Both the position numbers and the translations under genes were made by a program. A stretch of 64,000 nucleotides of DNA from contig NZ_CP114902.1 of the NCBI RefSeq assembly GCF_027497235.1, positions 6,474,001 through 6,538,000 of the forward strand, read 5' to 3'. This document shows, one piece after another, positions 1 to 8,361 of this stretch (positions are counted from its first letter, which is position 1; the number at the start of each line of letters is the position of its first letter). This DNA comes from Micromonospora sp. WMMD1128 (GTDB lineage Bacteria > Actinomycetota > Actinomycetes > Mycobacteriales > Micromonosporaceae). The notes beneath the pieces were generated by a model that saw only the letters and a program-made list of their open reading frames with translations, was not told the DNA's origin and ran no database searches.

Positions 1-256
1 CGCCGGCGTCGTCGTCGCCGGGGGTGAACCCGCGCCAGTAGCTGACATCGTCCACGTCGGCCGGGCCGGGCACCGGGCTGGCCAGCGCCACGAGCGCGCG
101 TTGGGCGTCGCCGAGCACGTGGACGAGCAGATCGGCGACGAGCCAGCCCCGGCAGCGGGTCGGTCGTTGCAGGCCGGCGTCGTCGAGCGGGGTGACGGCG
201 GCGGTGATGCCGGCGTACGCCTGGGCCAGTGCCTCGTGCGGCCGGATCGGGCTCAT
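1..256 (-). CDS. Maleylpyruvate isomerase-like (DinB/MDMPI) protein, 3' end outside window
   Basis: Only the first 85 codons lie in the window; the gene runs leftwards off the edge. It starts at ATG 254-256 and reads MSPIRPHEALAQAYAG, followed by TRCRGWLVADLLVHVLGD. This W-x-V-x-D-L-x-x-H helix, preceded by a threonine-rich turn, is the N-terminal signature of the mycothiol-dependent maleylpyruvate isomerase/DinB-like metal-binding fold (TIGR03083 type) common in actinomycetes. Members use mycothiol or act as metal-dependent thiol transferases; the substrate here cannot be told. The C-terminal domain is not visible, so family is supported but function is not. Confidence 0.6.
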   Translation of the reverse strand, partial: MSPIRPHEALAQAYAGITAAVTPLDDAGLQRPTRCRGWLVADLLVHVLGDAQRALVALASPVPGPADVDDVSYWRGFTPGDDDAG

Positions 257-293
257 GTGGGTGAGCCTGCCACGGCGCGCGGTGGTCGGCACG

Positions 294-350
294 GTTAGGC
301 GGGGCCCCTTCCTATCGCCTAGGCGTTAAGAAGGGCCCCCTCCTTACCCA
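294..350. repeat. Intergenic GGGGCCCC-type repeat, copy 1
   Basis: Two GC palindromes centred on GGGGCCCC and GGGCCCCC, each flanked by TTAAG/CTTA-like ends, separated by about 20 bases. The element ends one base before the stop codon of the next minus-strand gene. Four related copies occur near 15.7, 40.8, 49.8 and 57.5 kb. Confidence 0.8.
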
Positions 351-737
351 TCAGTCGAAGAGTTCGCCGAGGAAGCCGTGCTTCTTCTTCTTGCGGTAGT
401 GGCCGTGATAGCCGTAGTGCTGCTGCCCGTGGCCGTACGCGGGCTGCGCGTAGCCGTGACCGGGCGGCGGCGGAGGTGGGGGCGGGGGAACGGCGCCGTA
501 CCCGGGCTGTTGCGGTGCGGCGGTGGGCGGGGGCGGCGGGTAGCCGGCCGCGGTGGGCGTCGCCACCTGCGGGGCGTTGCCGTGCTTCTGGTTCCAGTTC
601 GCCTCGGCGTCGAACAGCTTCTCAAGCTCGCCGCGATCGAGGAAGATGCCGCGGCATTCGCCGCACTGGTCGATGATCACTCCGCTGCGCTCGTACTGGC
701 GCATGTCTCCACGGCACTTGGGACAGGTGAGCTGCAT
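351..737 (-). CDS. TFIIB-type zinc-ribbon protein with Pro/Gly/Tyr/His-rich tail
   Basis: Predicted 128-residue protein starting at ATG 735-737 (MQLTCPKCRGDM). Residues 5-8 (CPKC) and 25-28 (CGEC) form a four-cysteine zinc ribbon followed by R-G-I-F-L-D-R-G-E-L-E-K-L, which is the zf-TFIIB (DUF1922-like) pattern of small bacterial proteins. The rest is low-complexity: long proline runs, Gly-Tyr-His repeats and a basic K-K-K-K-H stretch before the final GFLGELFD. No catalytic motif is visible; a nucleic-acid or protein-binding adaptor role is a guess. The stop codon directly abuts the repeat at 294-350. The phosphoribosyltransferase gene lies 23 bases upstream on the same strand, so the two may be co-transcribed. 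Confidence 0.8.
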   Translation of the reverse strand: MQLTCPKCRGDMRQYERSGVIIDQCGECRGIFLDRGELEKLFDAEANWNQKHGNAPQVATPTAAGYPPPPPTAAPQQPGYGAVPPPPPPPPPGHGYAQPAYGHGQQHYGYHGHYRKKKKHGFLGELFD

Positions 738-760
738 GACACCGACGGTACCGGGTGATT

Positions 761-1393
761 TCACGCGGTGGCGGTCAGCGCGTGCGTCACCTCGTCGTCG
801 GAAACCTCGTGGAAGTCGTCGTAGTAGGCGCCGACGGCCGCGAAGTCGGGCGGGAGTTGGCTGCTCACGACCGTGTCGGCGGTGGCGGTGAGCATGTCGT
901 ACGCCTGCTCCGAGCCGACCGGGACGGCGACGAGCACACGGGCGGCGCCGAGGTGGCGGGCGACCTGCACGGCGGCGCGTGCGGTGGCGCCGGTGGCGAG
1001 CCCGTCGTCGACGATGACGGCGGTGCGGCCGGTCAGGTCCAGTGGCGGGCGTCCGTCCCGGTAGCGCTGTTCGCGGCGGTCCAGTTCGGCCTGCTCGCGG
1101 CGGCGGACCTGGGCGCGGTCGTTCTCGCTGATCCGGCCGGCGACCATGTCGTTGAGGACCTGCACGCCGCCGGGGCCGAGAGCGCCGTACGCCACCTCGG
1201 GCGCCCAGGGCACGCCGAGCTTGCGGACGACGAGCACGTCGAGGGGGGCCTGGAGCCGGTCGGCGATCACCCGGGCGACGGGCACGCCGCCGCGGACCAG
1301 GCCGAGGACGATGACGTCGGACCGGCCGGCGAGGTCGGTGAGGCGTTCGGCGAGGTCCCGTCCCGCCTCGGTCCGGTCGCGGTAGGTGGTCAT
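761..1393 (-). CDS. Phosphoribosyltransferase family protein
   Basis: A 210-residue type I phosphoribosyltransferase. The PRPP-binding loop is clear as VIVDDGLATGAT (about residues 125-136), and an N-terminal G-L-V-R-G-G-V-P-V-A segment supplies the second PRPP contact. The protein resembles the PRTase-like proteins that in actinomycetes are often found alone or fused to dienelactone hydrolase domains, not a purine or pyrimidine salvage enzyme I can name. Substrate is unknown. Start is ATG 1391-1393. It lies 3 bases from the stop of the upstream membrane glycosyltransferase gene, which suggests a shared transcript. Confidence 0.85.
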   Translation of the reverse strand: MTTYRDRTEAGRDLAERLTDLAGRSDVIVLGLVRGGVPVARVIADRLQAPLDVLVVRKLGVPWAPEVAYGALGPGGVQVLNDMVAGRISENDRAQVRRREQAELDRREQRYRDGRPPLDLTGRTAVIVDDGLATGATARAAVQVARHLGAARVLVAVPVGSEQAYDMLTATADTVVSSQLPPDFAAVGAYYDDFHEVSDDEVTHALTATA

Positions 1394-1396
1394 CCC

Positions 1397-2767
1397 TCAG
1401 GTGTACGCCTTCCGACCGGTTCCCGCCCGGGGGTTGCCGGGAATACCGGGCCCGTTCCGGGTGTCGGCGAGTGCCAACGCCGGGGCGGCGACGAGCAGGG
1501 CGATCGGGTAGAGCAGGTAGCCGAAGCGGGTGGTGGGCATCAGCAGGATCGCGGCGAGCAGCCCGTACCCGCAGATGAGCGCGGTGGCGGCGGCGGTCCG
1601 TGGCGGGCGGCGCAGCAGCCGGACGGCGATCGTCAGGCCGACCGCGACGAGCAGGGCGGCGGCGACGGCGCGACCGGCGGGGACCGTCTCGGCGATCAGG
1701 TGGCCGGGGAACGGGGACTGGGCGGGGCTGGTGACCAGGCCGTGGCCGAGGGGGAAGCGCAGCACGTTCTCGACCAGGGCGTCGGAGTCGACGAGTAGCA
1801 CCGGGAGCAGCGCGAGGAGGGGCAGGCCGAGGGCGCCGAGCGCGGTCCGGGACCCGGACCGCCGGGTCGCGGCCCAGCAGATCAGCACGATCGCGACCGG
1901 CCAGGCGAAGAGTTTCAGGGCACCGGCGGCGCCGACCGCGAGGCCGGCGCGGCCGGGTCGGCCGGCGGCGGCGAGGGCGAGGGCGAGCAGGCAGAGCGCG
2001 AGTACGGGGAGGTCGTCGCCGCCGGTGGCGAGCGTGAGCGCACCGACGGGCAGGACGGTGGCGGCCTGGACGGCGCGCAGCAGCGCGGCGGCGCGGCGGG
2101 GCGGGGCCGGGGCGGCGGTGGCACGCAGCGTGGTGACCAGGGCGGCGAGGGCGAGCGCGGTGGCCACGGCGAACCAGACGCGGGCGTCGGTCCACCAGGC
2201 GTCGACGGCGGCCCGGGGCAGCCCGAACAGGGCCATGCCCGGCTGGTACGGGGTGTAGCCGAGGAGTTGTTCGCCGGGTGGCAGGGCGGCGATCGCGTCG
2301 GGTCCGAGGTAGGGGGTGCCGTGTTCGGCGAGGCGGGCGCCGGCGTGTTCGACGACGATCACCTCCTCCTGGGCCCGGTCGGTGCGTCCGCCGGCGCGTT
2401 CGATGCTCTGCGTGACGACCGGCAGCAGGGCGGTGGTGGCCCAGGTGAACGCGGTGATCGTCCAGCGGGCGGGCAGCCCGGCGAGGGGAGTCCCGGGGGC
2501 GCGGTGCCGGGCGAGGAGTTGGGTGGTCGCGGCGAGCGTGGCGAGGGCGTACCCGATGGTGGCGACCGCGCCCCACGCGCGGTGCGGCGGCAGCGTGGAG
2601 GTGACCGCGGTGATCGCGGCGAAGGCGGTGGCGGCGGCGTAGAGGCCCAGGTCGAGGGCGAGGCCGCCGGCGGCCGTGTCGAGCGCCGCCCAGCGGCGGG
2701 CGGCGGGGGTGGCCGGGTCGGTGTGGGCGGTCACGCGGGCCAGTCTCGCAGACCGGGTCGGCGGCAC
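1397..2767 (-). CDS. Polytopic membrane glycosyltransferase-like protein (GT87/DUF2029 type)
   Basis: About 456 residues with roughly ten hydrophobic segments. The general architecture (short cytoplasmic N-terminus, first transmembrane helix, large early extracytoplasmic region with acidic residues, then closely spaced helices) matches polyprenyl-phosphate-dependent mannosyltransferases of the GT87/DUF2029 class. Those enzymes transfer mannose to lipoglycans or proteins outside the membrane. No family-specific catalytic motif is unambiguous here, so substrate is unknown. The start is uncertain: GTG at 2765-2767 gives the longest form and GTG at 2732-2734 (VTAHTDPATP) gives a more usual N-terminus; neither has a good ribosome binding site. 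Confidence 0.6.
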   Translation of the reverse strand: MPPTRSARLARVTAHTDPATPAARRWAALDTAAGGLALDLGLYAAATAFAAITAVTSTLPPHRAWGAVATIGYALATLAATTQLLARHRAPGTPLAGLPARWTITAFTWATTALLPVVTQSIERAGGRTDRAQEEVIVVEHAGARLAEHGTPYLGPDAIAALPPGEQLLGYTPYQPGMALFGLPRAAVDAWWTDARVWFAVATALALAALVTTLRATAAPAPPRRAAALLRAVQAATVLPVGALTLATGGDDLPVLALCLLALALAAAGRPGRAGLAVGAAGALKLFAWPVAIVLICWAATRRSGSRTALGALGLPLLALLPVLLVDSDALVENVLRFPLGHGLVTSPAQSPFPGHLIAETVPAGRAVAAALLVAVGLTIAVRLLRRPPRTAAATALICGYGLLAAILLMPTTRFGYLLYPIALLVAAPALALADTRNGPGIPGNPRAGTGRKAYT

Positions 2768-2787
2768 GGCCCGGTCGGTGCGGCTGG

Positions 2788-5322
2788 TCAGGTCTGATGG
2801 GCGTCGGTGGCGGTGGGCGGGGCCGGGCGGGTGCGGGCGGCACCGGCGCGGCGGCCGGGTAGCCGGATGACGGCGCCGGTGTCGTGCAGCGGCGAGGCGA
2901 GCGCGCCGGGCTGGCCGCCGGCGCCGCGTTGGAGGGCGGCGAGCAGGGTACCGGCGGGCAGCGGACGGGCGAACAGATGGCCCTGCCCGGCCGCGCAGCC
3001 CAGTTCCCAGAGCGCGCGGCGTTGCGGTTCGCTCTCCACGCCCTCGGCGACCACGGTGAGGTCGAGGCTACGGCCGAGGTCGAGGGTGGAGCGGATCACG
3101 GCGGCGGCTTCGGGCGCGGTTTCCATGGCGGTGACGAAACTGCGGTCGATCTTGAGTTCGTGGACCGGGATGCGGGAGAGCAGCGAGAGTGACGAGTAGC
3201 CGGTGCCGAAGTCGTCGAGGGCCAGCCGGACACCGGAGTCGCGGAGCCGGCTGAGGACCCGGTCCACCACGTCGAGCTGGCTGAGGGTGAGGGTCTCGGT
3301 GAGTTCCAGCACGAGCCGGTCCGGCGGGAGGTCGTGGGCGCGTAGCCGGGCCAGCACGGCGCCGGGGAAGCGGGCGTCGAGGAGGCTGCGGGGTGACACG
3401 TTAACCGAGACGGGCAGGTCGAATCCGGCGTCGTGCCAGGAGCCGGCCGCGATCAGGGCCTGGTCGAGGATAGCCTCGGCGAACGCGGGGAGCAGCCCGG
3501 AGCGTTCGACCGCTTCGAGGAAGCGCAGTGGGTCGATCAGGCCGTGGGTGGGGTGGTGCCAGCGGGCCAGCGCCTCGGCGCCGATGACCTTGCCGCTGCC
3601 CAGGTCGACGATGGGCTGGAAGTTGACGGTGAACTCGTGGTCGGCGACGGCCCGGGGCAGTTCGCCGCCGAGGGTGAGCCGGTGCAGGTCGGCGGTGTCG
3701 CGGTTCGCCGCGTACGTGGTGACGCGTTGGCCGGCGCGCTTGGCCTGGTACATCGCCACGTCGGCGCGGCGGAGCAGTTCGGCCATCCCGCCGGTGGCGG
3801 GGGCGGCGGCGATGCCTCCGCTGGCTTCCACACTGATCCGCATGCCGTCCAGGTCGAGCGGGTCGTGCAGCGCGGCGAGCAGGGCCTCGGCGCGGTGCGC
3901 GGCGACCGCCGGGGCGGGCAGGCCGCGCAGGAGCACGGCGAATTCGTCGCCGCCGAGCCGGGCGACCAGGTCGTCGGGGCGGGCCGCGTCGCGTAGCCGC
4001 TCGGCGACCTGGATCAGCACCCGGTCCCCGGCAGCGTGCCCGAGCGTGTCGTTGACCTCCTTGAAGTGGTTGAGGTCGATCAGCACGAGGGCGGTGACGC
4101 CGTCGGCGTGCCGGGTGGTGAGCTGGGCGGTGCCCTCGTCCAGCAGATGCCGGCGGTTGGACAGGCCGGTGAGGGCGTCGTGGGTGGCGGCGTAGGCGTT
4201 GTCGTCGGCGATCCGGGCGAGTTCGGCGTACGCCTGGGCGTTGCGGACCGCGGTGCAGAGGGCGGAGGCGAACGTACGCAGGGTGTACTGCTCCCGTTCG
4301 GAGAGGTCGATCGGCCCGGCGAAGCGGAGTCGCAGCATGCCGATGTCTTCCGCGCGGTCGTGTCCTTCGAGCGACACCGGCACGATCCGGCCGTCGGTGT
4401 CGCTGGGCGGCGGCGTCGTCCCGTCGTACCCGACCCCGGCGGCGCCGCCGCGGACGGTGCGTCCGCCCTCGCGCAGCTCGATCTCGACCTCGTCGGCGGA
4501 GAAGAGTTCGGCGGCCTCGGTGACGGCGGTGGTGAGCACCTGGTCGAGGTCGACCACGTTGAGCGCGTCGGTGGCGCGGGCGAGTCGCTGCCAGGCCTGC
4601 TGCTCGGTGCGGGTGCGGATCCTGGCGGAGTAGGCCAGGTGGAGGCTGAGCACCAGGGGCGGCACGGCGAGCAGCAGGCGGGGGTCGACCCGCAGGATCA
4701 GCACGGTGAAGGCGGCTACGAGGAATCGCACACCGAAGCCGGCGATCCGCAGGTCGAGGTCATCGCGGAACTGGCGGAGGATCGGCGTTCGGGAGGCGAG
4801 CGCGATAACCGGAATCGCAAGGACGTCGTCGAGGATCGCGGCGACCAGATAGACGATTCCCAGCAGCACGACGATGCGGAGTGGCTCATGAGGTGGCCAG
4901 GCGCCGCCGAGTAACAGCGTGGCGACCGTGGCGCCGCCGGCCACGAGGGTGTGCTTGGCGACGGCGAATATCACCTTGATGGGTGCCAGGCGGGTCACCG
5001 ATCCGCAGGCCACTCCGAGGCCGGTGGCCAGCACGACCCAGGCGGCTGGAGCGACAGCGAGGCCGATGACGATTGCGGTTTCCACCCACGCGAAGTAGAA
5101 GGTCGTCGACCGGATCCGGAGCCGCGTCTTGATGACGGTGGCCAACACGACGGTCACCACGAGCGTTGCGGCGGTGACGAAGTCGCGTACGGATTCAGGG
5201 TGTTGCCTGCGTGCGGTGGAGAACGCGATGAGCGCGACGAGCGACGCCCCTGCCGCCAGTGTGTAGACGAGGCCGCGCAGGGTGGGGTCGACAGCCGTTC
5301 GGCCCTCTGTCGTCCGGCTCAA
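2788..5322 (-). CDS. Membrane GGDEF-EAL protein (cyclic-di-GMP synthesis/turnover)
   Basis: An 844-residue protein. Residues about 10-235 carry some eight hydrophobic segments (a MASE-like sensor), followed by a GAF-like region (about 240-370). The GGDEF domain (about 375-540) has an intact RLGGDEFAVLL active site near residue 457 and an RPDD inhibitory site exactly five residues before it. The EAL domain (about 550-800) keeps IGAEALARWHHP, NVSPRSL, ELTETL, DDFGTGYSSL, KIDRSFV and AEGVE. Both halves therefore look catalytically competent, so the protein could make and degrade c-di-GMP. The start is TTG 5320-5322; an in-frame TGA lies two codons upstream. It sits downstream of a long AT-rich gap that probably holds its promoter. 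Confidence 0.93.
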   Translation of the reverse strand: MSRTTEGRTAVDPTLRGLVYTLAAGASLVALIAFSTARRQHPESVRDFVTAATLVVTVVLATVIKTRLRIRSTTFYFAWVETAIVIGLAVAPAAWVVLATGLGVACGSVTRLAPIKVIFAVAKHTLVAGGATVATLLLGGAWPPHEPLRIVVLLGIVYLVAAILDDVLAIPVIALASRTPILRQFRDDLDLRIAGFGVRFLVAAFTVLILRVDPRLLLAVPPLVLSLHLAYSARIRTRTEQQAWQRLARATDALNVVDLDQVLTTAVTEAAELFSADEVEIELREGGRTVRGGAAGVGYDGTTPPPSDTDGRIVPVSLEGHDRAEDIGMLRLRFAGPIDLSEREQYTLRTFASALCTAVRNAQAYAELARIADDNAYAATHDALTGLSNRRHLLDEGTAQLTTRHADGVTALVLIDLNHFKEVNDTLGHAAGDRVLIQVAERLRDAARPDDLVARLGGDEFAVLLRGLPAPAVAAHRAEALLAALHDPLDLDGMRISVEASGGIAAAPATGGMAELLRRADVAMYQAKRAGQRVTTYAANRDTADLHRLTLGGELPRAVADHEFTVNFQPIVDLGSGKVIGAEALARWHHPTHGLIDPLRFLEAVERSGLLPAFAEAILDQALIAAGSWHDAGFDLPVSVNVSPRSLLDARFPGAVLARLRAHDLPPDRLVLELTETLTLSQLDVVDRVLSRLRDSGVRLALDDFGTGYSSLSLLSRIPVHELKIDRSFVTAMETAPEAAAVIRSTLDLGRSLDLTVVAEGVESEPQRRALWELGCAAGQGHLFARPLPAGTLLAALQRGAGGQPGALASPLHDTGAVIRLPGRRAGAARTRPAPPTATDAHQT

Positions 5323-6108
5323 CCCGGGTCACCCGCCGCTCACCGTCGGTACGTGATGAGCGGCAGCCTACCGCTTCGCTTCTGTTCCGGAAACTCTCAT
5401 CCCCATTCGGTGCTGCGCATTGCTCATCCCTCCTCCAATATCCCGGTGGGCCGTAATCGCCGCCGACCGAAGTGGTAACTCGTAATCGGTGGCGCATTGT
5501 CACGACCCGTCGCAGAGACCGCTTGTGCGTGTATCCGCGCTTGCCGACTGGAGAGAAGGCTAAGGGGAAGAAGGAGTGGTAAGGAAGAATTAATGTCGGT
5601 ATGCGCAATATGAGTAATAATTGTCGCTTAAATGACGTTCTGTCCACAAGTTGTATGCGGAGCGGAGCCGATCGTCTCCTTGTTGTACCCGCGCCGTCGC
5701 TCTGGGCCATCCGGAAAGGTTCGAGGTGGCATACCGTTCGTAGCGTCGTCTCGGCCGGGAAACATTACAACCCTGCTTCGGTCGGCTTCGGCCGCCGGGT
5801 CGGAGAGTCACGTCTCCGGCCCGACTGTCACCGATGACTCGGGGATAGGTGGATTAGGCCGTCGTTTCCGCCGGGACAGGTGCCAACAAAGGCCCGAACA
5901 GCAGCATGGAAATCCGAGTTGTCGGGGGGCTGTCAGCACGAGTCAAGAAGGGCGACCTCCCGCTCGGAACGGGGCGGATCCGGCCGACGAGCCCCATCGT
6001 CGAAATCCCCGGCGAATCGACGGACGGAGGGTGCGGGAGGGGCGGGGTGCAGATCATCGGCACCCGACACGAGCCGCGCCCGTCGTACCCGGCGGATAAG
6101 GTCGGGCG
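5323..6108. other. AT-rich intergenic region, no convincing gene
   Basis: This 786-base gap separates the GGDEF-EAL gene (leftward) from moaC (rightward), so it should hold both promoters. The part around 5560-5650 is clearly AT-richer than the rest of the window, with runs such as GAATTAATGTCGG and ATATGAGTAATAATTG. Short open frames exist on both strands but have no recognisable domain, no consistent codon bias and no good ribosome binding site. I see no tRNA, no riboswitch I can name and no transposon end. Confidence 0.6.
6097..6102 (+). promoter_or_regulatory. -10 element of leaderless-type promoter for moaC
   Basis: TAAGGT lies six bases before the GTG start of moaC. In actinomycetes a TANNNT hexamer at this distance places the transcription start on or next to the start codon. 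Confidence 0.6.
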
Positions 6109-6600
6109 GTGACCGAACCCGCGCAGCTCACCCACGTCGATCAGGCCGGCGCCGCCCGGATGGTCGACGTCTCCGCCAAGCCGGTCTCCGGCCGGCTCGC
6201 GGTCGCCGCCGGCCGGCTCCGCACCACCGCCGAGGTGCTGGAGCTGCTGCGCCGCGACGGCCTGCCCAAGGGCGACGCGCTCGCGGTCGGGCGGCTCGCC
6301 GGCATCATGGGCGCCAAGCGCACCCCCGACCTGATCCCGCTCTGCCACCCGATCGCCCTGCACGGCGTGACCGTCGACCTCGACCTGACCGACGACACCG
6401 TGGAGATCACCGCCACCGCCCGGACGGCCGACCGCACCGGGGTGGAGATGGAGGCGCTCACCGCGGTGGCCGTCGCCGGGCTCGCCCTGGTCGACATGGT
6501 GAAGGCCGTCGACCCGGCCGCCTCGGTGGACGCCGTGCGGGTGCTCCGCAAGGAAGGCGGCAAGACCGGCGAGTGGGTCCGGCCGGAGGACCGGCCGTGA
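6109..6600 (+). CDS. moaC: Cyclic pyranopterin monophosphate synthase MoaC
   Basis: A 163-residue MoaC. It completes the conversion of the MoaA product (3',8-cyclo-7,8-dihydro-GTP) to cyclic pyranopterin monophosphate, the first stable molybdenum cofactor intermediate, in the cytoplasm. Diagnostic segments are H-V-D near the N-terminus, GIMGAKRTPDLIPLCHP around residues 65-81, and DMVKAVD near 129-135, which contains the catalytic Asp and Lys. Length is normal. Start is GTG 6109, supported by the upstream -10 hexamer. The stop codon overlaps the GTG of the next gene (GTGA), so MoaC and Mog are translationally coupled. Confidence 0.97.
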   Translation: MTEPAQLTHVDQAGAARMVDVSAKPVSGRLAVAAGRLRTTAEVLELLRRDGLPKGDALAVGRLAGIMGAKRTPDLIPLCHPIALHGVTVDLDLTDDTVEITATARTADRTGVEMEALTAVAVAGLALVDMVKAVDPAASVDAVRVLRKEGGKTGEWVRPEDRP

Positions 6601-7067
6601 TCCGGGCCCGGGTGATCGTGGCCTCCAACCGGGCCGCCGCCGGAGTGTACGAGGACACCAGCGGCCCACTGCTCGTCGCCGGTCTGTCGGAGCTGGGCTG
6701 CATGGTGGACCCGCCGGTGGTGGTGCCCGACGGCGACCCGGTCGGCGAGGCCCTGCGCGCCGCCCGTGACGAGGGCGTCGACGTGGCGCTGACCAGCGGT
6801 GGCACCGGCATCACGCCGACCGACCGCACCCCCGAGGTGACCGGCGCGCTGCTCGACTACGAGATCCCCGGCATCGCCGAGGCGATCCGGGCGCACAGCC
6901 GCGACGCGGTGCCCACCGCCGCGCTGTCCCGGGGCCGGGCCGGGGTCGCCGGTCGGATGCTCGTGGTCAACCTGCCCGGCTCGCGCGGCGGCGCGCGGGA
7001 CGGGCTGGCCGTGCTCGGGCCGATCCTGCGGCACGCGGTCGACCAGCTCCGCGGCGGCGACCACTGA
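6597..7067 (+). CDS. mog: Molybdopterin adenylyltransferase (Mog/MoaB family)
   Basis: A 156-residue MogA/MoaB-type protein, starting at GTG 6597 inside the moaC stop. It adenylylates molybdopterin so that MoeA can insert molybdate. The fold signature TSGGTGITPTDRTPEV (about residues 65-80) carries the catalytic Asp and the nucleotide-binding Gly-rich turn; the R-A-G-V and VNLPGS segment near residue 125 is the other substrate site. The stop is 37 bases before moeA, which has its own -10 hexamer, so moeA may be read both from moaC and from its own promoter. Confidence 0.93.
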   Translation: MIRARVIVASNRAAAGVYEDTSGPLLVAGLSELGCMVDPPVVVPDGDPVGEALRAARDEGVDVALTSGGTGITPTDRTPEVTGALLDYEIPGIAEAIRAHSRDAVPTAALSRGRAGVAGRMLVVNLPGSRGGARDGLAVLGPILRHAVDQLRGGDH

Positions 7068-7092
7068 GCCCGCGGGCCGGGTGCGCCGGCGC

Positions 7093-7098
7093 TAGGCT
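7093..7098 (+). promoter_or_regulatory. -10 element of leaderless-type promoter for moeA
   Basis: TAGGCT stands six bases before the ATG of moeA, matching the TANNNT-N6-7-start arrangement seen repeatedly in this window. Confidence 0.55.
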
Positions 7099-7104
7099 CG
7101 CCGG

Positions 7105-8361
7105 ATGAGCACGGAAACCGAAGCCGCCGCGGTCGACGTGGGCACGCCCCCGCCGGCCGGGTGGGAGGAGGCCCGCGCCCGGGTGTACGCGGTGGGCCTC
7201 TCCGCCGCGCTCCCCGCGGTCGCCCGGCCGCTTGCCGACACCGACGGGCACACCCTGGCCGAGCCACTGACCACGCGCACCGACCTGCCGGCGTTCCCCA
7301 CCTCGAGCGTGGACGGCTGGGCGGTGCGCGGGGCCGGGCCGTGGCAGGTGGTCGGCCGGGTGCTCGCCGGGCACACCGCGCCCCCGCTGGCGGCGGACGG
7401 CACCACCGTGGAGATCGCCACCGGCGCGATGGTCCCCGCCGGCACCACCGCGATCCTGCGGATCGAGGAGTCGACCCGGGCGGCGGACGGCCGGGTGGCC
7501 GGCACGCCCCGGCCGCAGCCGGAGTGGCGCGAGCCGGGCGAGGAGGCCCGCCTCGACGAGGAGTTGCTGCCCGCCGGCACGCCCGTGGACCCGGCGGTGA
7601 TCGGCCTGGCCGCCTCCTGCGGCCACGACACGCTGCGGGTCCGCCGCTCGCCGCGCGCCGCGCTGCTGGTCTTCGGCGACGAGCTGCTCACGTCGGGCCC
7701 GCCGGGGGCCGGCCGGGTGCGCGACGCGCTCGGCCCCTCGGTGCCCGCCTGGCTGCGCCGCTACGGCTGTCAGGTGCGGGGCGGCGACGTGGTCGGGCCG
7801 GTCGCCGACACCCTGCCCGCGCACGTCGCGGCGCTGCGCGGCGCGCTCGCCAACGCCGACCTGGTCTGCACCACCGGCGGCACCATGCACGGGCCGGTCG
7901 ATCACCTGCACCCGGCGCTGGAGGCGCTGGGTGCCGACTACGTGGTCAACACCGTCGCGGTGCGCCCCGGCTTCCCGATGCTGCTCGCCCGGCTGGCCGA
8001 CACCGACGGCCGGGTGCGCTTCGTGGCTGGCCTGCCGGGCAATCCGCAGTCCGCGGTGGTGGCCCTGGTCTCGCTCGTCGCTCCCCTGCTCGCCGGTCTC
8101 ACCGGCCGTGCGATGCCGGTGCTGCCGCAGGTCATGCTGGCCGAGCCGGTCGCCGGGCGGGGGGATCAGACCCACCTCGCCCTGGTTCGCTGGGACCGGG
8201 TCGCCGGCACCGCGCACCCGGTGCGGCACGTCGGTTCGGCGATGCTGCGCGGGCTGGCCGGCGCGGACGGCTTCGCGGTGATCCGGCCGGGCACCAGCGG
8301 CGCGGCGGGTGACCGGGTGCCGCTCGTACCCCTGCCGCTGACCTCCGGGGAGCGGCCGTGA
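7105..8361 (+). CDS. moeA: Molybdopterin molybdenumtransferase MoeA
   Basis: A 418-residue MoeA. It inserts molybdate into adenylylated molybdopterin made by Mog. Domain order is visible: N-terminal MoeA region with PTSSVDGWAVRG (about 69-80), the EIATGAMVPAGTTAILRIEE segment (about 109-128), the central MoCF-fold domain with FGDELL and TTGGT (about 190-265), the RPGFPMLLA and LPGNPQSAVVAL motifs (about 290-330), and the C-terminal barrel. It starts at ATG 7105 after a short acidic N-terminal extension. The stop overlaps the GTG of moaE (GTGA), so the two are coupled. Confidence 0.95.
   Translation: MSTETEAAAVDVGTPPPAGWEEARARVYAVGLSAALPAVARPLADTDGHTLAEPLTTRTDLPAFPTSSVDGWAVRGAGPWQVVGRVLAGHTAPPLAADGTTVEIATGAMVPAGTTAILRIEESTRAADGRVAGTPRPQPEWREPGEEARLDEELLPAGTPVDPAVIGLAASCGHDTLRVRRSPRAALLVFGDELLTSGPPGAGRVRDALGPSVPAWLRRYGCQVRGGDVVGPVADTLPAHVAALRGALANADLVCTTGGTMHGPVDHLHPALEALGADYVVNTVAVRPGFPMLLARLADTDGRVRFVAGLPGNPQSAVVALVSLVAPLLAGLTGRAMPVLPQVMLAEPVAGRGDQTHLALVRWDRVAGTAHPVRHVGSAMLRGLAGADGFAVIRPGTSGAAGDRVPLVPLPLTSGERP

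Noticed and set aside
351..2843. An 830-codon minus-strand frame spanning the zinc-ribbon protein and the region upstream of it
   Set aside because: Only its last 128 codons encode a protein with domain features; the rest is Arg/Pro-rich shadow of the phosphoribosyltransferase and membrane protein genes.
5323..6108. Cyclic-di-GMP, c-di-AMP (ydaO) or molybdenum-cofactor riboswitch
   Set aside because: The flanking genes make these attractive, but I could not find the conserved core bases of any of them. A covariance-model search would be decisive.
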